Of a stretch of DNA of 64,000 nt, positions 24,604 to 32,798 are shown one piece after another. The notes beneath the pieces were generated by a model. The model worked only from the letters and a program-made list of their open reading frames with translations. It was not told where the DNA came from and did no database searches. The position numbers and the translations under genes are program-made. Position 1 is the first letter of the stretch. The number at the start of each line of letters is the position of its first letter. This DNA comes from Kibdelosporangium sp. MJ126-NF4 (lineage in GTDB: Bacteria > Actinomycetota > Actinomycetes > Mycobacteriales > Pseudonocardiaceae), in assembly GCF_000826545.1 (NCBI RefSeq), contig NZ_CDME01000002.1, positions 1,249,187 through 1,313,186 on the forward strand, given 5' to 3'.

Positions 24604-26954
24604 GTCCCCCTCAGTTCGATCAGGTCGGCCAGTTCGGCGTCGGTCAGCTCGGTCAGTGCCGCCTCGCCGGAGCCGAGCACGGCGTCGGCGAGTTTGCGTT
24701 TCTCCCCCAGCATCTGCGCGATCCGGTCCTCCAGGGTGCCTTCGGCGATCAGCCGGTGCACCTGCACCGGCCGGGTCTGGCCGATCCGGTGGGCACGGTC
24801 GGTGGCCTGGTCCTCCACGGCCGGGTTCCACCAGCGGTCGTAGTGCACGACGTGGTCGGCGCGGGTGAGGTTGAGGCCGGTGCCCGCGGCTTTGAGCGAC
24901 AGCAGGAACACCGGCGCCTCGCCGTCCTGGAACCGTCGGACCATGTCCTCGCGTGCCGCCACGGGGGTGCCGCCGTGCAGCAGTTGGGTGGGGACACCGT
25001 GGCCGCGCAGGTGCCGTTCCAACAGCCGGGCCATGGTGACGTACTGGGTGAACACGAGCACCGAGCCGTCCTCGGCCAGGATCGTGCCGAGCAGTTCGTC
25101 GAGCAGTTCCAGCTTGCCGGAGCGTCCGCGCAGCTCGGCGTGGGGTTCCTTGGCGAACTGGGCGGGGTGGTTGCAGATCTGTTTCAGACCGGTCAGCAGT
25201 TTCATGATCAGGCCGCGGCGTGCCATCCCGCTGCTGGCCTTGATCTGCGCCATCACCTCGTCGACGAGCGCCTGGTAGAGCCCGGCCTGTTCGCGGGTGA
25301 GCGCGACCGGCCGGTCGGTCTCGGTCTTCGGCGGCAGTTCCGGCGCGATGCCGGGGTCGGACTTGCGTCGCCGCAACAGAAACGGCCGCACCAGCGGCGC
25401 GAGGCCGTGTGGCTGGCCGTCCCACCGGGCCCGGAACGCCGCCAGTGGCCCGAGCAGGCCCGGCGTGGTCCAGTCCAGGATGGCCCACAGTTCCGAGAGG
25501 TTGTTCTCCACGGGCGTGCCGGTCAGCGCGACCCGTGCCGCGGACGGGATCCGGCGCAGTGCCTTCGCTGTGCCGGAGGTGGGGTTCTTGACGTGCTGTG
25601 CCTCGTCGGCCACGAGCAGGTCCCAGTCCTGGGCCGCGAGGGTGTCGGTGTCCACGCGCATGGTGCCGTAGGTGGTGAGCACGAACCCGCCGTCGAGGTC
25701 GGCCAGCGACCGCGCGGTGCCGTGGAAGCGGCGGACCGGGGTGCCGGGCGCGAACCGGGTGATCTCGCGTTCCCAGTTGCCCAGCAGCGACGCCGGGCAC
25801 ACCACGAGCGTGGGTTTCGCGCCGCGCCGCAGGTGCAGCGCGATCAGGGTGATGGTTTTGCCGAGGCCCATGTCGTCGGCCAGGCAGCCGCCGAGACCGA
25901 GGGTGGTCATCCGATCCAGCCACCGCAGGCCCCGCAGTTGGTAGTCGCGCAGGGTCGCTGCCAGCCCGGTGGGCTGCGCGATCTCGCCGGGCCCCGAGTC
26001 GGGGTCGGTGATCTGCTGGCGCAGTGTCTCCAGCCAGCCGGTGGCCACGGCGGGCACGTACTGGCCGTCGATCTCGGTGCTGCCGGTCAGTGCCGCGCCG
26101 AGCGCTTCGGCGGCGGGCAACGGTTTGAGGGCGCGGTCGCGTGCTTTGTGGGCCAGTGCGGGGTCGACCAGCAGCCATTGCCCGCGCAGTCGCACGAGCG
26201 GCCGGTGTGCCTCGGCGAGGACGTCGAGTTCGGCGTCGGACAGTGTCTGCCCGGCGAGGGTGAGCTGCCAGGTCAGGTCGAATTCGGAGCCGGCGTGCGG
26301 GCTGCCGCTGATCACCGCGTGGGCGGCCAGCGACCGGGCGACGTCGCTGGGCCACAGCACGTCCACGCCCGCCTCGGCCAGCCGGTCCAGCGCGCCGCCG
26401 AGCAGCTGCCCGATGTCGTGGTCGCCGAGGACGAGCTCGCCGGGTTCGGTGTCGTCGAGGAACCGTTCCAGCGTCGGCCACGCGGGCGCGGCGCGGCGGA
26501 CCGCGAGCATGGTCGCGGCGGTCCAGTCGCCGGGGAATTCCAGTGTGGCGCGGAATTCGGACGTGTCGAGGTCGACGGTCAGCCGCAGCGCGAGCCGGAT
26601 GGTGGCGTCCAGCGCGCCGCGCGGCATGCGCTGCGGTTCCCAGGCGGCGAAGGCCTGCCCGCCCAGGACCAGCGGCGCGGCCGGGGTGCGGGTCAGGGTG
26701 TCGGCGAGGGCGTTGGCGAACTCGTCGGCCTGGTCGGTGTCGGCGTACCAGGCGTCGTGGCCGCCGGGGGTGATGGCTGGCGTGATCCTGCCGTCGGCGA
26801 TCAGCCGCAGGGCCCGGCGGGTGCGCGGGCCCCACTGGTGGTCGTCGAGCAGGGTGGGTAGTGCGGCGCCGACCGCGGCCCGGACGGTGCCGTCCGGGCC
26901 GCGGAAGACGAACTGGCCCGACCGCGGCGGGTCGGCCGGTTCGAACTCGATCAA
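24597..26954 (-). CDS. SNF2-family DNA-dependent ATPase (RapA/HepA-like)
   Basis: About 785 residues from a TTG start at 26954. I chose it because GGAGG stands eight bases upstream and it overlaps the permease TGA (TTGA). The N-terminal 300 residues are the SNF2-associated bacterial domain. The ATPase core has Walker A LADDMGLGKTI, motif II LLVADEAQHVKN, and motif III ALTGTPVENN; the second lobe has VLVFTQYVTMARLLERHL, SLKAAGTGLNLTRAD and RAHRIGQTRPVQVHRL. It should translocate on double-stranded DNA. It is coupled upstream to an ABC permease and downstream to SWIM. Confidence 0.92.
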   Translation of the reverse strand: MIEFEPADPPRSGQFVFRGPDGTVRAAVGAALPTLLDDHQWGPRTRRALRLIADGRITPAITPGGHDAWYADTDQADEFANALADTLTRTPAAPLVLGGQAFAAWEPQRMPRGALDATIRLALRLTVDLDTSEFRATLEFPGDWTAATMLAVRRAAPAWPTLERFLDDTEPGELVLGDHDIGQLLGGALDRLAEAGVDVLWPSDVARSLAAHAVISGSPHAGSEFDLTWQLTLAGQTLSDAELDVLAEAHRPLVRLRGQWLLVDPALAHKARDRALKPLPAAEALGAALTGSTEIDGQYVPAVATGWLETLRQQITDPDSGPGEIAQPTGLAATLRDYQLRGLRWLDRMTTLGLGGCLADDMGLGKTITLIALHLRRGAKPTLVVCPASLLGNWEREITRFAPGTPVRRFHGTARSLADLDGGFVLTTYGTMRVDTDTLAAQDWDLLVADEAQHVKNPTSGTAKALRRIPSAARVALTGTPVENNLSELWAILDWTTPGLLGPLAAFRARWDGQPHGLAPLVRPFLLRRRKSDPGIAPELPPKTETDRPVALTREQAGLYQALVDEVMAQIKASSGMARRGLIMKLLTGLKQICNHPAQFAKEPHAELRGRSGKLELLDELLGTILAEDGSVLVFTQYVTMARLLERHLRGHGVPTQLLHGGTPVAAREDMVRRFQDGEAPVFLLSLKAAGTGLNLTRADHVVHYDRWWNPAVEDQATDRAHRIGQTRPVQVHRLIAEGTLEDRIAQMLGEKRKLADAVLGSGEAALTELTDAELADLIELRGTW

Positions 26955-27733
26955 CTGCTCAACCTCCGATAGCGGCGCACGGCCAGCGGGAAGAAGATCG
27001 CCACCAGGACCACTGGCCAGAGTACGGCCATCAGCAGCGCGTTCTGGGTGATCCAGGACCCGGCGTCGACCCCGGGGTTGCCGAACAGTTCCCGCACGGC
27101 GGTGACCGTGGAGGACAGTGGGTTCCATTCGGCGATCGCGCCGAGCCAGCTGGGCATGGTGCTGGGCGGGATGAACGCGCTGGACAGGAACCCGATCGGG
27201 AACTCCATGGTCTGGATGGCGGTGACCAATGCCTGGCTGCCCGCCATCAGACCGGCGTAGATGCCGACCCAGATGAACGCGAACCGCAGCAACAGCAGCA
27301 GCGCGATGGCCAGCGCGGTCTCCCCGGCGCTGCCGTCGCTGTGCCAGCCCATCGCCAGTCCGCACACGATCAGCACGGCCAGCAGCAGCACCGAGTCGAT
27401 CATGTCGGCGATGCTGCGGCCGAGCAGGACCGCCGAGGGGGACATCGGCATGGACCGGAACCGGTCGGTCACGCCCTTGGTGATGTCCCCGGTGATGGCG
27501 GTCATGGTGGCGCCGATGCCGAACAGCATGTTCATCGCGAACATGCCGGGCAGCAGGAACTGCTTGTAGTCCCCGCCGCCGGGAACGATCATCGCGCCGC
27601 CGAGAAGGTAGCCGAAGATCAGCGCGATCATGACGGTGAAGAACAGTCCGAACAGGACGGATCCGGGTTCACGCACCCAGTGGGTCAGTTGCCGCCGGGT
27701 GATCGTCCAGCCGTCGATCAGTGCCCATTTCAT
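26951..27733 (-). CDS. ABC-2 transporter permease (DrrB-like)
   Basis: 260 residues from the ATG at 27733, which overlaps the ATPase stop (ATGA). Six membrane segments are visible, beginning FGLFFTVMIALIFGYLLGG, and the ABC-2 pattern is clear: FAMNMLFGIGATMTAITGDITKGVTDRFRSMPMSPSAVLLGR in two steps, then FPIGFLSSAFIPPSTMPSWLGAIAEWNPLSSTV. DrrB-type permeases export anthracyclines or lipids with a DrrA-type ATPase. The final Ser-Ser-stop codons contain the TTG start of the SNF2 gene. Confidence 0.9.
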   Translation of the reverse strand: MKWALIDGWTITRRQLTHWVREPGSVLFGLFFTVMIALIFGYLLGGAMIVPGGGDYKQFLLPGMFAMNMLFGIGATMTAITGDITKGVTDRFRSMPMSPSAVLLGRSIADMIDSVLLLAVLIVCGLAMGWHSDGSAGETALAIALLLLLRFAFIWVGIYAGLMAGSQALVTAIQTMEFPIGFLSSAFIPPSTMPSWLGAIAEWNPLSSTVTAVRELFGNPGVDAGSWITQNALLMAVLWPVVLVAIFFPLAVRRYRRLSS

Positions 27734-28680
27734 GCGGCCTCCTTCTCGGTCAGTGACAGGAAGACCTCGTCGAGGGTCGGCCTGCGCAGTGCGATGTCCT
27801 CGATGTCGATCTCGGCGGCCCGCAGCGCCTGCGCCACCTCGACCAGTGCGGTGACGCGGTCGGTGACCTGGACGCTGATCTGCCGGGTGTCGGGGTCGAG
27901 CACGGCGTCGGCCTCGCCGGTGGCCTTGCCGATCAGTTCGGCGGCTCTGGCCAGTTCGGCGGCGTCGTGCAGCACGACGTCGATCCGGTCGCCGCCGAGC
28001 TGGGCCTTGAGCTGGTCGGGGGTGCCCTCGGCGATCACGGCGCCGTGGTTGATCACCGAGATGCGGTCGGCCAGCTGGTCGGCCTCGTCGAGGTACTGGG
28101 TGGTGAGCAGGACCGACGTGCCGGTCGCGACCATGTCGCGCACGGCCTGCCACACCTCGCTGCGGCTGCGCGGGTCCAGGCCGGTGGTGGGTTCGTCGAG
28201 GAACAGCACCTGGGGCGAGAGGATCATGCTGGCGGCGATGTCCAGCCGCCTGCGCATCCCGCCCGAGTAGGTCTTGGCCTGGCGGGTGGCCGCGTCGGTC
28301 AGTCCGAAGTGGTCGAGCAGTTCGTCCGCGCGCCGCCGGGCCTGTTTGGCGGACAGGTGGAACAGCCTGCCGAACATCTCCAGGTTCTGGCGTCCGGAGA
28401 GGATCTCGTCGACGGCGGCGTGCTGGCCGACCAGTCCGATCCGCCGCTTCACCTCCTTGTATCGCCGGGCGACGTCCATCCCGGCGACCTCGGCGCGGCC
28501 CTCGTCGAAGCGCAGCAGGGTCGCGAGGATCCGTACGGCGGTGGTCTTTCCGGCGCCGTTCGGGCCGAGCAGCCCGCAGACCGTGCCCTCCGCCACGGTC
28601 AGGTCGAACCCGTTCAGGGCGTAGTGGTCGCCGTACCGCTTGCGCAGTCCCTCAGCGACGACCGCCAGTCTTTCGGCCAT
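27730..28680 (-). CDS. ABC transporter ATP-binding protein (DrrA-like)
   Basis: 316 residues from the ATG at 28680, preceded by GGAGTGGGG; an upstream ATG at 28698 adds six residues. Walker A LLGPNGAGKTT, Q-loop VGQHAAVDE, signature YSGGMRRRLDIA, Walker B VLFLDEPTTGLD and the H-loop region TSVLLTTQYLDEADQLADRI are all intact. The C-terminal LRRPTLDEVFLSLTEKEAA is the GATE-like tail of daunorubicin-resistance ATPases. It powers the adjacent permease and heads the chain ABC-ABC-SNF2-SWIM. Confidence 0.93.
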   Translation of the reverse strand: MAERLAVVAEGLRKRYGDHYALNGFDLTVAEGTVCGLLGPNGAGKTTAVRILATLLRFDEGRAEVAGMDVARRYKEVKRRIGLVGQHAAVDEILSGRQNLEMFGRLFHLSAKQARRRADELLDHFGLTDAATRQAKTYSGGMRRRLDIAASMILSPQVLFLDEPTTGLDPRSRSEVWQAVRDMVATGTSVLLTTQYLDEADQLADRISVINHGAVIAEGTPDQLKAQLGGDRIDVVLHDAAELARAAELIGKATGEADAVLDPDTRQISVQVTDRVTALVEVAQALRAAEIDIEDIALRRPTLDEVFLSLTEKEAA

Positions 28681-28909
28681 GCGAGTACCCCACTCCATAC
28701 TAAAACTTGAATGCCGGGGCCGGGAGTATGCCCCAGCCCGTCCGGCTTATGCAAATTTGAGTCCACGCGGTGGCCGCAAAGTTGAGCACTGCCGACTCCA
28801 GGTGCGGCCCGGTCCACTTAGCGGACGGTTAGCGCGTTTTGCGAGGTTGCCTGTCGTCCACGAACCACCTTTGACCAGGCGGTTTTCCACAAAAGACTGG
28901 AGAAGGACG

Positions 28910-29275
28910 ATGAAGAGCTGGGTTCGGCGCGCCACCGTGCTGGCGGCCGGTCTGACACTGGCGGGCGGCATGGCCGCCGCCCCCGCGACATCCGCCGAGA
29001 TACTCGCGTGGGAGTGCTCGGCCGGGTTCTCGTGCTACTACGACGGCTTCAACGGCATCACCCGGATCTACGTCGCGCCAGGTCCGGGCTGCCACAACCT
29101 GCCCGCCAGCGCGGTCAACAAAATCAGTTCGGTCAACAACCGCGGTGGCGGCACAGTTCGCCTGTACGACAGCAACAACTGCGTGACGCTCCTGGCGACC
29201 GTCCCAGTGGGTCCACCGCGCAACCTGGACAACGCCGCCAGCAACAGGGCCAACAGCGTTCGGGTCGACCCGTGA
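28910..29275 (+). CDS. Small secreted peptidase-inhibitor I36-like protein
   Basis: 121 residues from the ATG at 28910, with GGAGAAGGA upstream. The first 29 residues are a signal peptide with an ATSA-type cleavage site. The mature part has four cysteines (WECSAGFSCYY, GPGCHNLP, NNCVTL) and the beta-gamma-crystallin-like pattern seen in the Streptomyces metalloprotease inhibitor family I36 (NKISSVNNRGGGTVRLYD). An inhibitor or structural role outside the cell is inferred from that resemblance only. The 229 bp upstream hold no other gene that I can support. Confidence 0.75.
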   Translation: MKSWVRRATVLAAGLTLAGGMAAAPATSAEILAWECSAGFSCYYDGFNGITRIYVAPGPGCHNLPASAVNKISSVNNRGGGTVRLYDSNNCVTLLATVPVGPPRNLDNAASNRANSVRVDP

Positions 29276-29391
29276 CGTCTGGTCGCCACCTGGGGTCGGC
29301 GACGTGACACGCCCGCCATCCCGGTAGGCACCGTCGCGCCTGGCAAGAACCTGGCCACGCCCGTCTGGGTCGCCCGAGTCCGCACCTCGGG

Positions 29392-29428
29392 CTGAGGCCA
29401 GGTTGGTGAACCCGGTGGCTGGCCTCAG
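29392..29428. terminator. Hairpin between the I36-like and PadR genes
   Basis: CTGAGGCCAG (29392-29401) and its perfect complement (29419-29428) enclose 17 bases. The right arm contains the TGA stop of the convergent PadR gene, so the hairpin can end that transcript and the rightward one. Confidence 0.6.
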
Positions 29429-30015
29429 TGCTCGTCGAGTCGCGCCCTGAGGTCGTGCCAGCTGCCGGGTTTGCCGGGCGATCCCGGCTCCCCCGCCATC
29501 GCGTACCTGCCCTCCTCCAGCCGCGACAGCAGACCCCGTGTCCACGCGATACCGGAGTCGGCCGAGTGCCCCCAGAGCGTGTACAGCTCCCAGACATGTT
29601 CCGGACCTGGGGATTTGCGCAGTTGCACGTCGGCGTCGTCGCGCTGGGCCTCCAGCGCGGCGAGCCGCTCGCGCAGCAGTCCGACGGCGTCCTGGCGGGT
29701 CAGCGCGGGCAGCAGCGCCAGCCCGGCGCCGAGCATGTCGGGGCGGTGCTCGGGCCGCCGGAAGGCGTTGCGCAGCAGTTTCTGGAACTCGATCTCGCCG
29801 CGTTCGGTGAGTTCGTACTCGGTGCGGGTGGCCTGGAAGTCCTCGATCAGCGAGCCGCTCTTGGTCAACTGCTTGAGCGCGTGGTAGATCGAGCCCCACT
29901 TGACGTTGGCCCACTGGTCGGCGCCCCACGCCAGCAGGTCGTTGCCGATCAGGTACCCGTGGGCGCGCCCGTATCCCCGCACGATCCCGAGTACCAGCAG
30001 CCGTGTCGCCGACAT
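29425..30015 (-). CDS. PadR-family regulator (first of two related copies)
   Basis: 196 residues. The N-terminal winged helix is complete (SATRLLVLGIVRGYGRAHGYLIGNDLL, KWGSIYHALKQLTKSGSLI, RTEYELTERGEIEFQKLL), followed by a C-terminal Vir-like helical domain (ALTRQDAVGLLRERLAALEAQRDDAD). It is divergent from the SRPBCC gene, whose promoter contains a perfect 10-bp palindrome. A second PadR gene at 32204 has nearly the same first 25 residues, so the two are paralogues. Confidence 0.9.
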   Translation of the reverse strand: MSATRLLVLGIVRGYGRAHGYLIGNDLLAWGADQWANVKWGSIYHALKQLTKSGSLIEDFQATRTEYELTERGEIEFQKLLRNAFRRPEHRPDMLGAGLALLPALTRQDAVGLLRERLAALEAQRDDADVQLRKSPGPEHVWELYTLWGHSADSGIAWTRGLLSRLEEGRYAMAGEPGSPGKPGSWHDLRARLDEH

Positions 30016-30085
30016 GGCACATCAGCCTAAATCAGGCTCTCCGCGCGTCGCGCACTGGCAAGATCAAGGCGGTCTATTTCATTCA

Positions 30086-30120
30086 TTGACTTATATAAGC
30101 GACAACTGTACTTTCGCGCC
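30086..30120 (+). promoter_or_regulatory. Promoter of the SRPBCC gene with embedded palindromic operator
   Basis: TTGACT (30086-30091) and TACTTT (30109-30114) are spaced by 17 bp, and six bases later comes the ATG, so the transcript should be leaderless. The perfect palindrome CTTATATAAG (30090-30099) overlaps the -35 end and fills the spacer, where a bound dimer would block RNA polymerase. The divergent PadR protein is the obvious candidate. Confidence 0.7.
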
Positions 30121-30750
30121 ATGGTTGACGTCAAACACCAGATCAGCTCCGTCCGGCGGACGGTCGGCACGCGCACCCTGGAGGCCGGTGAGGCGCGGGT
30201 GGTCACCCTCAGCCAGGCCTACGACACCGATCTCGACGACCTGTGGGACGCGTGCACGAACATCGAGCGGATCCCCCGCTGGTTCCTGCCGGTCAGCGGG
30301 GAGCTGACGCTCGGCGGGCGCTATCAGTTCGAGGGCAACGCGGGTGGCGTGGTCGAGCGCTGCGACCCGCCCAAGAACTTCGCGGTGACCTGGGAGATGG
30401 GCGGCGAGGTGTCCTGGGTCGACGTGCGGCTCTCGACCGACCCGGACGGCCGGTCCCGCTTCACGCTCGAGCACGTCGCGCACGTCAAGGACGAGATGTG
30501 GGCGCAGTTCGGTCCGGGCGCGGTCGGCATCGGCTGGGACGGGATGCTGCTGGGCCTGTCGCTGCACCTCGCCTCGGACGATTCGATCACGCCGGAGGAG
30601 GGCCAGGCGTGGCAGGTCTCCCCGGAGGGTAAGCAGTTCTCCCTGGCCAGCAGCGCGAAGTGGGCCGAGGCCAGCATCGCCGCGGGCACACCGCAGGACG
30701 CCGCGCGGGCCGCCGAGCACACGGTCGGCAAGTTCTACACGGGTGAGTGA
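30121..30750 (+). CDS. SRPBCC/AHSA1-domain protein
   Basis: 209 residues. The central part is the Bet v1-like fold of the AHSA1 group: YDTDLDDLWDACTNIERIPRWFLPVSGEL, GGRYQFEGNAGGVVERCDPP, FAVTWEMGGEVSWVDVRL, then a C-terminal helix. In actinomycetes such proteins often sit beside ArsR- or PadR-type regulators and bind an apolar ligand; no activity is proven. It is driven by a leaderless promoter with an operator in its spacer and ends at a 15-bp hairpin. Confidence 0.88.
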   Translation: MVDVKHQISSVRRTVGTRTLEAGEARVVTLSQAYDTDLDDLWDACTNIERIPRWFLPVSGELTLGGRYQFEGNAGGVVERCDPPKNFAVTWEMGGEVSWVDVRLSTDPDGRSRFTLEHVAHVKDEMWAQFGPGAVGIGWDGMLLGLSLHLASDDSITPEEGQAWQVSPEGKQFSLASSAKWAEASIAAGTPQDAARAAEHTVGKFYTGE

Positions 30751-30752
30751 CA

Positions 30753-30786
30753 ACCGTGGGGTGGGCCCGGCGGCCCACCCCACGGT
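30753..30786. terminator. Bidirectional terminator, 15-bp stem
   Basis: ACCGTGGGGTGGGCC (30753-30767) and its exact complement (30772-30786) enclose a CGGC loop, between the stops of the convergent SRPBCC and chitinase genes. Confidence 0.85.
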
Positions 30787-30806
30787 CACGGGTGTTGACG
30801 GTGTTG

Positions 30807-32108
30807 TCAGCGGCGGTGCAGGCCCGCGTGCAGCCCGTTGATCAGCTCACCGCTGGACGTGTCGCCGTCCAGTGACCAGATCATCGCCCCGCCGAGCCTG
30901 CGGTCGCGGATGAACTTGCCTTTGCGCTTGAGCTCGGTCGGGTCGTCGTAGGTCCAGAACGTCGTGCCGTCGAACAGCCAGGCGTGTCCGGCCTTCTCGT
31001 CGCGGTAGAGCTTGTAGGCGCCACTGGCCAGCAGGGCCGTGAGCTTGCGGTAGTCGTCGTAGCCCGGTTCGTAGGTGGCGGGCGCGGGACCGGTGGACTG
31101 TTGGAACAGCCCGTTGTTCTGGTTGGTCACGCCGGTCCAGCCGCGGCCGTAGTAGGGCACGCCGAGGGTGATCTTGTCGCGGGGCGCGCCGCGGGCCAGG
31201 TGCGCGTCGACCACGATCTCGCTGCTGTCCTTGGGCGTGGTCGGGTCGCCCTCGGGGGCGCGGATGGCGGACTGCTGGTTGGTGGTCTTCTCCCAGGTGC
31301 CGTGGTAGTCGTAGCCCTGCACCGTGGCGAAGGTCAGCAGCCGGTAGACCGACGCCAGCTCGTAGCCGCGGTCCATCGCTTCCCGGTTGGCGGGCAGGAA
31401 CGCCGTGAGGTCGTAGCGCCTGCGGTCGCCGAAACCCTGCCCGAGCAACTGCTTGCGGTACTCGAACAGCAGCTTGGTGAAGTTCTGCTTGTCCTCGGGG
31501 CGCACGACGTTGCCCGCGTTGCCCTCGGTGGACGGCCACTCCCAGTCCAGGTCGACGCCGTCGAACACGCCCTTGGCGGCGCCCGCGGGCGCGCCGGGCA
31601 GGTTGCCCTTGATCCACAGGTCGATACAGGACTTGACGTGCGCGGCACGCGACTGCGGGGTGAGCGCGGCGTTGGAGAAGTACTTCGACCCGGTCCAGCC
31701 ACCGAGTGAGATGTAGACGCGCAGCTGCGGGAACTTCCGCTTGAGCTGCTTGATCTGGTTGAGGTTGCCCGCGAGGGCCTGGCCCGGCTCGTCGGCCTTG
31801 CCGGTGATGGCCTGCTCGGCGGGGAACGGCCGCTGGTAGTCGGCCCACGGGTCGGCGCTGACGCAGCCGCCCTGCTCGTCGAGGAAACCGAAGGCGTAGT
31901 TCAGGTGCGTGAGCTTGGCCGCGGTGCCGTTGTCGACCAGGTAGCGCAGCGGGATGTTGCGGTCGTAGATGCTCCACTGCGTGTAGTACCCGACGGTCCG
32001 GGCACCGCTGCCGTCGTGGTCATGGGCCTGTGCCGGGGACGCGGCGACCGATAACCCGATCGACAAGGCACCGGCCACGACGGCGGCGCCCCATCTCTTC
32101 ATCGACAT
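30807..32108 (-). CDS. Secreted GH18 chitinase
   Basis: 433 residues from the ATG at 32108, with GAGGAG upstream. The signal peptide (VVAGALSIGLSVAASPAQA) ends near residue 28. The catalytic TIM barrel has the SxGG strand (RVYISLGGWTGS) and the DxxDxDxE motif FDGVDLDWEWP with Glu as acid. The late strands ITLGVPYYGRGWTGV and LGGAMIWSLDGD are also present. No carbohydrate-binding module is attached. It should cut chitin outside the cell. Two DasR-type sites lie 32-65 bp upstream of the start, which implies induction by chitin-derived amino sugars. Confidence 0.94.
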   Translation of the reverse strand: MSMKRWGAAVVAGALSIGLSVAASPAQAHDHDGSGARTVGYYTQWSIYDRNIPLRYLVDNGTAAKLTHLNYAFGFLDEQGGCVSADPWADYQRPFPAEQAITGKADEPGQALAGNLNQIKQLKRKFPQLRVYISLGGWTGSKYFSNAALTPQSRAAHVKSCIDLWIKGNLPGAPAGAAKGVFDGVDLDWEWPSTEGNAGNVVRPEDKQNFTKLLFEYRKQLLGQGFGDRRRYDLTAFLPANREAMDRGYELASVYRLLTFATVQGYDYHGTWEKTTNQQSAIRAPEGDPTTPKDSSEIVVDAHLARGAPRDKITLGVPYYGRGWTGVTNQNNGLFQQSTGPAPATYEPGYDDYRKLTALLASGAYKLYRDEKAGHAWLFDGTTFWTYDDPTELKRKGKFIRDRRLGGAMIWSLDGDTSSGELINGLHAGLHRR

Positions 32109-32139
32109 GGTTCTCCTCGCGCTTGCAGCGGCGACAATT

Positions 32140-32173
32140 TGGTTCAGACCACGTTAGAGTGAGGTCTAGACCA
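32140..32173 (-). promoter_or_regulatory. Tandem DasR-type operators (dre) of the chitinase
   Basis: TGGTTCAGACCA (32140-32151) and AGGTCTAGACCA (32162-32173) are two near-consensus copies of the 12-bp chitinase direct repeat known from Streptomyces chi promoters and recognised by DasR (core TGGTCTAGACCA). Their centres are 22 bp apart, two helical turns. They lie between the chitinase start and the end of the second PadR gene. Confidence 0.85.
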
Positions 32174-32203
32174 CAGCTACGGCCGAACGGCGCAACCAGG
32201 GGT

Positions 32204-32797
32204 TTACGCCCCGAAATGGGAGGAATCGCTCGGCACCGGCCACGCACCGGCCGTGCCGAAGTGCGCCCCGGGCTCCCCGGCCATCACGTAGCTGCCCGCG
32301 ATCAGGCGGTCGATCATCCTTTGCGCCCAGTCCAGAGCGCCCGCGATGCTGTGGTCCCACAGCCCGTAGAGCTCACGCGCGTGCGGTGGTTGGCCGGTGA
32401 TCTCGGCGGGGAGTTCCTGGTGGGTGGCCCGCAGGAGCCGCTGCCGGGCCCGCAGCAGCTCGATGGCCTCCTCGCGCCGCAGGGCGGGCAGGAGCGACAG
32501 CCCGGCGGCGAGCATGTCCGGCCGGGGCCCGGGTTCCCGCAGAGCGGCGCGCAGCAGCCGGAAGAACTCGGCCTCGCCGCGCGCGGTGAGCTCGTAGTCG
32601 ACCCGGCTGCGGACGTCGTGCGCCGCGGTCAGCATGCCTTCGTCGGCGAGCTTGCGCAGCGCGTGGTACAGCGATCCCCATTGGACGTTGGCCCAGTCCT
32701 GCGCGCCCCAGCTGACCAGTTGGGCGCGTACGAGATAGCCGTGCGCGCGGCCGAATCCGCGTACCACCCCGAGCACGAGCAGCCGTGTCGCCGACAT
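32204..32797 (-). CDS. PadR-family regulator (second of two related copies)
   Basis: 197 residues from the ATG at 32797, which matches the start of its paralogue at 30015. The HTH part (SATRLLVLGVVRGFGRAHGYLVRAQLV, QWGSLYHALRKLADEGML) is close to that copy, while the C-terminal domain has diverged (LRREEAIELLRARQRLLRATHQELP). It follows the MerR gene after one base and is probably co-transcribed with it. Its targets could include the divergent SDR or the chitinase region, but no operator is evident. Confidence 0.9.
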   Translation of the reverse strand: MSATRLLVLGVVRGFGRAHGYLVRAQLVSWGAQDWANVQWGSLYHALRKLADEGMLTAAHDVRSRVDYELTARGEAEFFRLLRAALREPGPRPDMLAAGLSLLPALRREEAIELLRARQRLLRATHQELPAEITGQPPHARELYGLWDHSIAGALDWAQRMIDRLIAGSYVMAGEPGAHFGTAGAWPVPSDSSHFGA

Positions 32798-32798
32798 G

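Noticed and set aside
24604..26835. Extension of the SWIM frame upstream through the SNF2 gene
   Set aside because: The extended part is antilogous low-complexity sequence; the SNF2 domains in the other frame are unambiguous and the SWIM family begins at the ATG at 24603.
28699..28909. Regulatory RNA or riboswitch between the ABC operon and the I36-like gene
   Set aside because: No convincing stem-loop or conserved motif could be seen in this 211-bp gap.
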